This document shows positions 18,242 through 25,228 of a DNA stretch of 64,000 bases, piece after piece; positions within the stretch are counted from its first letter, which is position 1; each line of letters opens with the position of its first letter. This stretch comes from Chryseobacterium sp. IHB B 17019 (GTDB lineage Bacteria; Bacteroidota; Bacteroidia; Flavobacteriales; Weeksellaceae). The stretch covers positions 3,534,001 through 3,598,000 of the forward strand of contig NZ_CP013293.1 in NCBI RefSeq assembly GCF_001456155.1. The letters run 5' to 3'. The notes beneath the pieces are model-generated. The model was not told the DNA's origin. It did no database searches and saw nothing but the letters and a program-made list of their open reading frames with translations. The translations under genes were made by a program, and so were the position numbers.

Positions 18242-19093
18242 ATGAAATGGACTAACGACAGAGGTGGTAATGTGGAAGACAGACGTGGACTTGGCGGCGG
18301 TGCCGTTGTAGGAGGCGGACTGGGAACGCTCATTATCGCTGCAATTATATTTTTCCTGGGTGGTGATCCTTCTTCGGTTCTCTCTTCCGGTGCCGGATCG
18401 AGTTCTGCAGGTACCGAACAAAGAGAATTAACCGCCGAAGATAAAAAAGTCGGGGAAATGGTTGACATGATGGGAAAATGGAACATTATTACATGGGATC
18501 AGGTATTTAAAGAAAACGGTATGACTTATACTCCCCCAAAAATTATCCTTTTTGAAAATACTACACAATCCGGTTGTGGAACAGCTCAATCAGCAATGGG
18601 ACCGTTTTATTGTCCTGCCGACCAATCCGTTTATATGGATATGAGGTTTTTTAATGAATTGCAGCAAAGATTCGGAGCACAGGTTACCGAATTTACAGTT
18701 GCCTATGTATTAGCTCACGAAGTAGGTCATCACGTGCAAACTCTTTTGGGAACAACACAAAAAGTAGATCAATTGAGAAGAAGCGGTAGATATTCTGAAG
18801 CAGATATGAACAGAGTTTCCGTTGCAACAGAGCTGCAGGCAGATTTCTATGCCGGACTTTGGGCTAAAAGAACTGATGCAAACAGACATATTTTAGAGCC
18901 AGGAGATATCCAGTCCGCAATTGAAGCTGCAGAAGCGGTGGGCGATGATAACATTCAAAAAAGATCTCAGGGCTATGTGAATCAAGAGAGCTTTACGCAT
19001 GGCTCATCTGCACAACGTAAAGAATGGTTCATGAAGGGGTACAACACCGGCGACATTAGGCAGGGTGATACTTTTAACCAGCTTTTGAAATAA
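18242..19093 (+). CDS. Neutral zinc metallopeptidase (YpfJ family)
   Basis: A 283-residue membrane-anchored putative zinc protease of the YpfJ / neutral zinc metallopeptidase family. It begins MKWTNDRGGNVEDRRG, typical of the family, then a Gly-rich transmembrane segment (about 21-40). The zinc site AHEVGHH is near residue 158, with the downstream ELQADFYAG near 200 giving the third ligand. The C-terminus FTHGSSAQRKEWFMKGY is also characteristic. The substrate is unknown. It is monocistronic and ends at a terminator shared with the convergent GLPGLI gene. Confidence 0.9.
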   Translation: MKWTNDRGGNVEDRRGLGGGAVVGGGLGTLIIAAIIFFLGGDPSSVLSSGAGSSSAGTEQRELTAEDKKVGEMVDMMGKWNIITWDQVFKENGMTYTPPKIILFENTTQSGCGTAQSAMGPFYCPADQSVYMDMRFFNELQQRFGAQVTEFTVAYVLAHEVGHHVQTLLGTTQKVDQLRRSGRYSEADMNRVSVATELQADFYAGLWAKRTDANRHILEPGDIQSAIEAAEAVGDDNIQKRSQGYVNQESFTHGSSAQRKEWFMKGYNTGDIRQGDTFNQLLK

Positions 19094-19112
19094 TTTAACT
19101 TTATAAAAATAG

Positions 19113-19147
19113 AAACTCCTGAAGAAATTCTCCAGGAGTTTTTTTAT
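19113..19147. terminator. Terminator between convergent genes
   Basis: Stem AAACTCCTG / CAGGAGTTT with an 11-base loop and a T-run on the right, placed between the zinc peptidase (plus) and the GLPGLI gene (minus). Confidence 0.8.
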
Positions 19148-19977
19148 TGCAATTCGATTGGATTACTGTTCTTTTTCGCTTCATCTTTTATCCTCTCTTC
19201 CATTCTTTTTCTCATTTCAGCAGGATTTTGATTTCCACCGCCACGAGTTGCCGCTATTCTGAATTGTCCGCCGCCACCCTGAGTCATGAAAGACATCGGA
19301 TCGTCCATGAATTTTTTCTGTTGCTTTACAAAATCAGCTCTTTTCACTTTAATGGTGTTCCCGAATTGGTTTAAGGTAGGAAAATCTGCAATTTTATAGT
19401 TTTTCATTAGATCAAAAGAATATTCTCCTTTATCATCTTCCACTTTTACAATAAGCCCCGGAAGCCCACCGAATTTGTAAGGTCCATCCTGATAAGGCAG
19501 ATCTGTGGTAAACCAGGCAGTCCATTTTCTTCCTCCAAAATCTGTTTCCGCTTTTTGGACTTTATATTCACCAATCTTCATGGTTTCAGATGAAATTTTC
19601 CAATTGATAGGTCTGTCTTCTTCATAAGAATAATTATCCCTGCCAATTCTGTCCTTGAAAAATGTTTTTTGATTTTTCTTATCTTTTTCAATGGAATAAT
19701 TAATAATTGATCTCAAACCTTCCATCTGATTTCTGTCAACACTTCCTCTTCCACCGCCACTTTGAAAAGCTTTCTGCAAAATAGAATCTCTTTTAATCCT
19801 GTTTTCAGAGTAGAAAACTGATTTTTCGGCGGAAATATCGAGGTACGCATTTTCTGTTTTAATATCACTTTTGTTCGAAGCATCGGGTTTCATGGTGACT
19901 TGATACACAAATCTGTTTGTTTGTGCAAAAGCAGTCTGTATGAATAGTGCGAAAGCAATTATACCTAATTTTTTCAT
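19144..19977 (-). CDS. GLPGLI family secreted protein
   Basis: A 277-residue exported protein with a signal peptide ending AFAQ (residue 19). It carries the family signature GGLPGLIVKVED near residue 168, preceded by WTAWFTTDLPYQDGPYKFGG. The GLPGLI family is widespread in Flavobacteriia and its biochemical role is not known. The C-terminal 50 residues are Gly-, Met- and Arg-rich and then charged. It is monocistronic and shares its terminator with the convergent peptidase. Confidence 0.9.
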   Translation of the reverse strand: MKKLGIIAFALFIQTAFAQTNRFVYQVTMKPDASNKSDIKTENAYLDISAEKSVFYSENRIKRDSILQKAFQSGGGRGSVDRNQMEGLRSIINYSIEKDKKNQKTFFKDRIGRDNYSYEEDRPINWKISSETMKIGEYKVQKAETDFGGRKWTAWFTTDLPYQDGPYKFGGLPGLIVKVEDDKGEYSFDLMKNYKIADFPTLNQFGNTIKVKRADFVKQQKKFMDDPMSFMTQGGGGQFRIAATRGGGNQNPAEMRKRMEERIKDEAKKNSNPIELQ

Positions 19978-20177
19978 TATTTAATTTTAATTGTTGGTTT
20001 AAAGCGTTATAAAATCTTAATTCTATATACTCCTTTTCATTTCTTTATAGATCAAAATTATGCATCAAAGTTAAAATCAAAACGGATATCTGTGGATTCT
20101 CAAGCAAATATTAATGCGGTTTTTAAATTATTAATAATGCTATTAAGAACAGAATCATTAAAATAGATATCTTCGAT

Positions 20178-20208
20178 TTGAGATTGCGGAAATTAGTTCG
20201 TATTTTTG
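20178..20208 (+). promoter_or_regulatory. Promoter of the suf operon
   Basis: TTG (20178-20180), a 20-base spacer, and TATTTTTG (20201-20208), a full match to the Bacteroidota promoter pattern, 28 bases before sufA. I see no clear IscR- or Fur-type operator. Confidence 0.7.
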
Positions 20209-20236
20209 CACTATTAAATCATTCTAAATAAATACA

Positions 20237-20566
20237 ATGATAAAAGTATCAGACCAAGCAAAGGCAAAAGCCATCCAGCTGATGACAGAGGAAGGCTTTA
20301 ACCCTGCTGAAGATTATATAAGAGTAGGGGTGAAAAGCGGAGGATGTTCTGGTTTAGAATATGTTTTGAGGTTTGACGACCAAAAAGCAGACACTGATCA
20401 AGTTTTTGAAGACAATAATATCAAAATTATTGTAGATAAAAAATCAATCCTCTATTTAGCAGGGACAACTCTTGAATTTTCAGGAGGTTTAAACGGAAAA
20501 GGATTTGTTTTCAACAATCCGAACGCGTCCAGAACATGTGGATGTGGAGAAAGTTTTTCTTTATAA
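20237..20566 (+). CDS. sufA: Iron-sulfur cluster assembly A-type carrier
   Basis: A-type Fe-S carrier of the HesB/IscA/SufA family, 109 residues, cytosolic. The three conserved Cys are present: GGCSGLEY (Cys35) and the C-terminal CGCG (TCGCGESFSL). It accepts clusters from the SufBCD scaffold and delivers them to target proteins. The first gene of the suf cluster. The name sufA rests on the linkage to sufB; by sequence alone it could be called iscA or erpA. Confidence 0.9.
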   Translation: MIKVSDQAKAKAIQLMTEEGFNPAEDYIRVGVKSGGCSGLEYVLRFDDQKADTDQVFEDNNIKIIVDKKSILYLAGTTLEFSGGLNGKGFVFNNPNASRTCGCGESFSL

Positions 20567-20568
20567 TT

Positions 20569-20597
20569 AGAAGTTAGAAACTAGAGGTTAGAAATTA
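20569..20597. repeat. Short direct repeat GTTAGAAAYTAG
   Basis: Two imperfect copies of a GTTAGAAA(C/T)TAG unit sit in the 80-base gap between sufA and sufB. This is low-complexity intergenic sequence with no evident function. Confidence 0.45.
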
Positions 20598-20646
20598 GCA
20601 AATTGCGAAACTAACATTTAAGGTCTAAAATCTATAATCTAATAAA

Positions 20647-22095
20647 ATGAGTAAATATACTGAAGACGATTTAAGAGTCGATCTAGAAAATAAAAAATAT
20701 GAATTCGGTTGGGAAACAAAGATCGATTATGAAGATTTCCCGATTGGTTTAAACGAAGACATTGTCCGTGCAATCTCTGCTAAAAAAGAAGAGCCTGAAT
20801 GGATGACGGAATGGCGTTTGGAATCTTTCAGAATCTGGCTGAAAATGGTAGAGCCGGAATGGGCCAATATTAAATACGAAAAACCTGATTTTCAAGCGAT
20901 TAAATACTATGCTGCTCCAAAAGTAAAGCCGGAATTGGAAAGTTTGGATGAAGTAGATCCCGAATTATTGGCTACGTTTGCTAAGCTTGGAATCAATATC
21001 GAAGAACAAAAACGACTTTCAGGAGTTGCGGTTGACATCGTAATGGACTCAGTATCTGTAAAGACAACGTTCCAGGATACATTAATGGAAAAAGGAATTA
21101 TTTTCTGCTCCATTTCTGAAGCAATAAAAAATCACCCTGATCTAGTAAGAAAATACCTCGGAAAAGTAGTTCCGAGAGGAGATAATTTTTATTCAGCATT
21201 AAATTCCGCAGTTTTCTCTGATGGAAGTTTCTGCTATATTCCAAAAGGCGTAAGATGTCCGATGGAATTATCAACCTATTTCCGTATTAATCAGGCAGGA
21301 ACAGGCCAGTTTGAAAGAACACTTGTAATTGCCGATGAAGGAAGCTATGTTTCTTACCTTGAAGGATGTACAGCACCATCAAGAGACGAAAACCAGCTTC
21401 ACGCAGCCGTTGTTGAGTTAATTGCAATGGATAATGCAGAAATTAAATATTCAACCGTTCAGAACTGGTATCCGGGAAATGAAGAAGGAAAAGGTGGAGT
21501 TTTCAATTTTGTAACAAAAAGAGGGCTTTGCGAAAAGAACGCAAAAATCTCTTGGACACAGGTGGAAACAGGTTCTGCCGTTACATGGAAATATCCTTCT
21601 TGTATCCTGAAAGGTGATGGGTCAATCGGTGAGTTCTACTCTATCGCGGTGACCAACAATCACCAATATGCAGATACAGGAACGAAAATGATCCACATCG
21701 GAAAGAATACGAAATCAACGATTATTTCCAAAGGTATTTCCGCAGGAAAATCTCAGAATTCATACAGAGGACTGGTAAAAGTAATGCCTTCTGCAAAAGG
21801 AGCAAGAAACTTTTCTCAGTGCGACTCTTTATTGATGGGTAATGAATGTGGAGCACACACTTTCCCTTATATTGAGATCAAAGATCCAACTGCACAATTG
21901 GAGCACGAGGCTACCACCTCAAAAATCGGGGAAGATCAGATTTTCTACTGTAACCAGAGGGGTATCGACACAGAAAGAGCAATTGCTCTGATTGTGAATG
22001 GTTTCAGTAAAGAAGTTTTAAATAAATTACCAATGGAGTTTGCTATTGAAGCCCAGAAATTGTTGGAGATTTCTTTGGAAGGTTCTGTTGGATAA
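20647..22095 (+). CDS. sufB: Fe-S cluster assembly scaffold protein SufB
   Basis: Scaffold subunit of the SufBCD complex that builds Fe-S clusters; cytosolic. The 482 residues are normal for SufB. Landmarks are [17 protein letters not shown] near residue 198, [20 protein letters not shown] near 240, the Cys in [20 protein letters not shown] near 392, and [20 protein letters not shown] near 420. It would normally be followed directly by sufC, but here a four-helix-bundle gene inside an inverted repeat intervenes. Confidence 0.96.
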   Translation: MSKYTEDDLRVDLENKKYEFGWETKIDYEDFPIGLNEDIVRAISAKKEEPEWMTEWRLESFRIWLKMVEPEWANIKYEKPDFQAIKYYAAPKVKPELESLDEVDPELLATFAKLGINIEEQKRLSGVAVDIVMDSVSVKTTFQDTLMEKGIIFCSISEAIKNHPDLVRKYLGKVVPRGDNFYSALNSAVFSDGSFCYIPKGVRCPMELSTYFRINQAGTGQFERTLVIADEGSYVSYLEGCTAPSRDENQLHAAVVELIAMDNAEIKYSTVQNWYPGNEEGKGGVFNFVTKRGLCEKNAKISWTQVETGSAVTWKYPSCILKGDGSIGEFYSIAVTNNHQYADTGTKMIHIGKNTKSTIISKGISAGKSQNSYRGLVKVMPSAKGARNFSQCDSLLMGNECGAHTFPYIEIKDPTAQLEHEATTSKIGEDQIFYCNQRGIDTERAIALIVNGFSKEVLNKLPMEFAIEAQKLLEISLEGSVG

Positions 22096-22100
22096 TTGAG

Positions 22101-22518
22101 AATGTGGTAATTTGTTAATGAGATAATTTGATAATGAAAGAGAATATTATTCTTACTAAGACTTTTGAGTTTTCATTAAAAATTATCAAATATTGTGAAT
22201 TACTTCATGAACAGAAAAAGTTTGTTATTTCAAATCAGCTTTTAAAATCAGGAACTTCAATTGGAGCGAATATAAGAGAAGCACAAAATTCTGAAAGCAG
22301 GAATGATTTTATCCATAAATTTAAAATTTCTGCAAAAGAAATAGAAGAAACAAACTATTGGTTACTTTTGTGTAAGCACTCTGAAAGTTATCCAAGTTGT
22401 GATGAATTAATTGAAAAATTAAAGGAAATTGAAAATATCACAAATAAAATAATTATAACATCCAAAATAAGCGGTAGGAGATAATTATAATATTATCTCA
22501 TTACCAAATTATCATATT
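22101..22518. repeat. 27-base inverted repeat enclosing the four-helix-bundle gene (IVS-like element)
   Basis: Left arm 22101-22127 and right arm 22492-22518 are inverted copies: 24 of 27 positions pair as Watson-Crick, two of the three differences become G-U pairs in RNA, and one is a mismatch. The arms directly enclose the gene at 22134-22484 and leave a 364-base loop. The element starts 5 bases after the sufB stop and ends 6 bases before the sufC ATG. This layout resembles intervening sequences of 23S rRNA that carry the same protein family. Confidence 0.8.
22134..22484 (+). CDS. Four-helix-bundle protein (S23 / 23S rRNA IVS family)
   Basis: A 116-residue all-helical protein of the S23 / TIGR02436 family, first found encoded in intervening sequences of 23S rRNA genes. 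Typical patterns are KTFEFSLKIIKYCELL, LLKSGTSIGANIREAQ near residue 40, and SAKEIEETNYWLLL near 66. I chose the ATG at 22134; an in-frame TTG at 22128 is the alternative. The family is thought to form a pentamer of helical bundles, but its role is not known. The gene sits between sufB and sufC inside a matched inverted repeat, so it looks like an inserted unit rather than a Suf component. Confidence 0.9.
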   Translation: MKENIILTKTFEFSLKIIKYCELLHEQKKFVISNQLLKSGTSIGANIREAQNSESRNDFIHKFKISAKEIEETNYWLLLCKHSESYPSCDELIEKLKEIENITNKIIITSKISGRR

Positions 22519-22524
22519 GAAATT

Positions 22525-23268
22525 ATGTTAAATATAAAAAACTTGCACGCCAAAATTGAAGATGGCGCAGAAATTTTAAAAGGTATCAACTTAGAAATAA
22601 AACCGGGTGAAGTTCACGCGATCATGGGACCGAACGGAGCCGGAAAATCTACTCTTTCTTCTGTGATTGCAGGGAAAGAAGACTACGAAGTTACGGACGG
22701 TGAAATCCTTTTCGGTGGTGAAGATATTATCGAAGATGCCCCTGAAGAAAGAGCACACAAAGGAATTTTCCTTTCTTTCCAGTATCCGGTGGAAATTCCG
22801 GGAGTTTCTGTAACTAACTTTATTAAAGCTGCTTTAAACGAAAACAGAAAGGCAAACGGCTTGGGAGAAATGCCCGCAAAAGAGATGCTTGCCATGATTC
22901 GTGAGAAATCTGAGCAATTGGGAATCAAAAAAGATTTCCTTTCAAGATCTTTAAATGAAGGGTTTTCGGGAGGTGAGAAAAAAAGAAACGAGATCTTCCA
23001 GATGATGATGCTTAATCCAAAATTGGCTATTCTTGATGAGACAGATTCAGGGTTAGACATTGATGCATTGAGAATCGTAGCAGATGGGGTAAACGCGTTT
23101 AAAAATGAAGGAAATGCAGTTCTTTTGATTACACATTATCAAAGATTGCTTAATTATATTCAACCTGACTTCGTTCACGTATTAGCAAACGGGAAAATCA
23201 TCAAAACCGGTGACAAATCCCTTGCTTTGGAACTCGAAGCAAAAGGTTACGATTGGCTTCTTAACTAA
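22525..23268 (+). CDS. sufC: Fe-S cluster assembly ATPase SufC
   Basis: ABC-type ATPase of the SufBCD scaffold, 247 residues, cytosolic. Walker A is GPNGAGKST near residue 36, the signature is SGGEKKRNE near 150, and Walker B is LAILDETDSGLD near 170, with the H-loop His in LLITHYQRLL near 204. ATP hydrolysis drives the structural change that exposes the cluster-building site. Its start lies 6 bases after the right arm of the inverted repeat, so that RNA stem could influence its translation. Confidence 0.96.
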   Translation: MLNIKNLHAKIEDGAEILKGINLEIKPGEVHAIMGPNGAGKSTLSSVIAGKEDYEVTDGEILFGGEDIIEDAPEERAHKGIFLSFQYPVEIPGVSVTNFIKAALNENRKANGLGEMPAKEMLAMIREKSEQLGIKKDFLSRSLNEGFSGGEKKRNEIFQMMMLNPKLAILDETDSGLDIDALRIVADGVNAFKNEGNAVLLITHYQRLLNYIQPDFVHVLANGKIIKTGDKSLALELEAKGYDWLLN

Positions 23269-23362
23269 GAAGAAAATTTTTAAGTGAAAGATTATCATTT
23301 TTTCATTTAAGATAAGCGGAAAAACCGCATTATTATAATTTAAAAATATAAATTAAGGTGTG

Positions 23363-24688
23363 ATGGCCGAAATATCAGTAATGGCTTTATACGATCAGAT
23401 AATTGAAAATCACGGTGAGTTTTTGGAGAGTCTTCGTCACAGATTTTTGGATGACGAGAGAAAAGCTGCTCTTCGAAGATTCGAAAACTTAGGTTTTCCA
23501 ACGAAAAAAGACGAAGAATATAAATATACCAACCTAAAGGAGATTACTGAAAAAGGATACAACTTTTTCCCGAAAGAAAGTCATAATATCACCAAAGAGC
23601 AATTGGATGAACTCCATCTTGGTGAAGAAAATTTTGACTGGATTACTTTCGTGAATGGTAAACTTCGTAAAGAATTGTCCAAAGTTTCTATTGAAAATGT
23701 TGAGTTTCTTTCATTCAATTATGCGTTGAATGATGAGAAACACAGAGATGTTTTTGATAAATATTTTAATACAATTGCTTCGGACAAATCTGCTTTTACG
23801 AACTTAAATCAAGCTTACTGCAAGTATGGCTTCTTTTTAAAAGTTCCTAAAAATGTTGTGATTGAAAAACCAATCCATGTTTTTTATATCTCTCAAAATC
23901 AGGAAGAAAACACATTCTACAATACGAGAAATTTATTGATCGTAGAGGAAGGTGCAAAAGTGGAAATCATTGAAAGTCACCACAATTTTGACAGCACATA
24001 TGTTCTGACAAACTCTGTGACAGAAATTTTCACCTATCCAAATGCAAAAGCGGATTGGCATAAATTACAAAACGATAACGATACTTCTTATTTAGTTGAC
24101 AATACTTTCGCAAGGCAGGAAAAAGACAGCTTAACGACTGTAAATACCTTCTCTTTCGGAGGTAAACTGGTAAGAAACAATCTGGATTTCATTCATAACG
24201 GATCGAATATCAATTCATTCATGAATGGGATCACAATTATCGGGAAAGACCAGCTGGTAGATCACCACACGGCGGTTCACCACAACTTCCCGAACTGTGA
24301 AAGTTATCAGAACTACAAAGGTATTTTCGACGGAAAATCTCACGGGGTTTTCAACGGGAAGGTTTTTGTAGACAAACTTGCTCAGAAAACGAATGCTTAT
24401 CAACAGAATAACAACGTTTTATTAAGCGAAGGAGCAATGATTGACACCAAGCCTCAATTGGAGATTTTTGCAGACGATGTGAAGTGCTCTCACGGTTGTA
24501 CAGTGGGTCAATTGAACGAAGATGCCCTGTTCTACCTAAGAGCAAGAGGTATTTCCAAAAAAGAAGCTCAGGCGTTATTGTTGTACGCATTTGCAAACGA
24601 TGCAATGCAGAATATTGATATTGAGCCTTTAAAGGAGAAAGTTTCAAAGCTTTTGGCGGAGAAACTGGGAGTTGATATAGAGTTTTAA
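23363..24688 (+). CDS. sufD: Fe-S cluster assembly protein SufD
   Basis: SufB-like partner subunit of the SufBCD scaffold, 441 residues. The N-terminus MAEISVMALYDQIIENHGEF is followed by the beta-helix core. The C-terminal signature DDVKCSHGCTVGQLNEDALFYLRARGI (near residues 372-398) contains the conserved Cys and His. I chose the ATG at 23363; a GTG one codon upstream is in frame. The gap to sufC is 94 bases. Two terminator hairpins follow, so no sufS or sufE is attached to this operon. Confidence 0.94.
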   Translation: MAEISVMALYDQIIENHGEFLESLRHRFLDDERKAALRRFENLGFPTKKDEEYKYTNLKEITEKGYNFFPKESHNITKEQLDELHLGEENFDWITFVNGKLRKELSKVSIENVEFLSFNYALNDEKHRDVFDKYFNTIASDKSAFTNLNQAYCKYGFFLKVPKNVVIEKPIHVFYISQNQEENTFYNTRNLLIVEEGAKVEIIESHHNFDSTYVLTNSVTEIFTYPNAKADWHKLQNDNDTSYLVDNTFARQEKDSLTTVNTFSFGGKLVRNNLDFIHNGSNINSFMNGITIIGKDQLVDHHTAVHHNFPNCESYQNYKGIFDGKSHGVFNGKVFVDKLAQKTNAYQQNNNVLLSEGAMIDTKPQLEIFADDVKCSHGCTVGQLNEDALFYLRARGISKKEAQALLLYAFANDAMQNIDIEPLKEKVSKLLAEKLGVDIEF

Positions 24689-24709
24689 CAATATATAATT
24701 GATAATAGC

Positions 24710-24742
24710 AAAGCACTTCAAATGAAGTGCTTTTGTTTTTTT
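24710..24742 (+). terminator. Terminator of the suf operon
   Basis: Perfect 10-base stem AAAGCACTTC / GAAGTGCTTT with a 4-base loop, followed by a T-rich run. Confidence 0.88.
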
Positions 24743-24756
24743 ATGTATTTAAATTA

Positions 24757-24790
24757 AAAAGCCCGTATCGCAATACGGGCTTCTTTTGTT
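24757..24790. terminator. Second, bidirectional terminator
   Basis: Stem AAGCCCGTAT / ATACGGGCTT with a 4-base loop and flanking A- and T-rich runs; it serves the minus-strand cluster that ends at 24809 and backs up the suf terminator. Confidence 0.82.
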
Positions 24791-24808
24791 GAAAAATCTG
24801 ATAGGATA

Positions 24809-25222
24809 TTAGTTTTTAGGGATTGTTTTTTTAATGTCATAAATCGTTAGCTCAGGAGTACTCAATACTCCCTGGGTATTGGTATTTGTGCTTTTAGAAT
24901 GGTTGGCCTTACGGGCTTGTCTTCCCGGTATTGTTGCTAAAAATTCTTCAAAACTTGCCGTATTTGGGAGTAATTTTCCCGAATTGGCTGTCGTTTCCTG
25001 CTTTTGAGACTGTTGTTTATTCATTTCAAGGCCCTGTTCGGAAGCTAATGCCGTTGCAGATGGTTTTTGAGCAGCTCTTTCCTGAGCTTCTTTCATCATT
25101 CTGGCTTCGAATTCTTTAGATTCTTTATAATTAGCAGCTTCCTGTATTTCGGCTTTTTTGTCTTGTTGTGCGTAAATATTGGCACTCAACGCTAAAAATG
25201 CTATAATATATAATGATTTCAT
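24809..25222 (-). CDS. Small secreted protein, low complexity
   Basis: A 137-residue exported protein with a signal peptide (residues 1-18, ending IYAQ). The mature part is highly charged and Gln-rich, likely helical in residues 20-80, with no recognisable domain. It is the last gene of a minus-strand cluster, starting 6 bases after the end of the large repetitive protein gene, so it is probably cotranscribed. The function is unknown. Confidence 0.7.
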   Translation of the reverse strand: MKSLYIIAFLALSANIYAQQDKKAEIQEAANYKESKEFEARMMKEAQERAAQKPSATALASEQGLEMNKQQSQKQETTANSGKLLPNTASFEEFLATIPGRQARKANHSKSTNTNTQGVLSTPELTIYDIKKTIPKN

Positions 25223-25228
25223 GATGGT

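Noticed and set aside
18164-18486. Minus-strand reading frames over the start of the zinc peptidase gene
   Set aside because: Low-complexity Ser/Pro/Thr text antisense to a Gly-rich segment; no homology pattern.
20569-20640. Possible riboswitch or attenuator in the sufA-sufB gap
   Set aside because: Only short direct repeats are visible; there is no stable stem or T-run.
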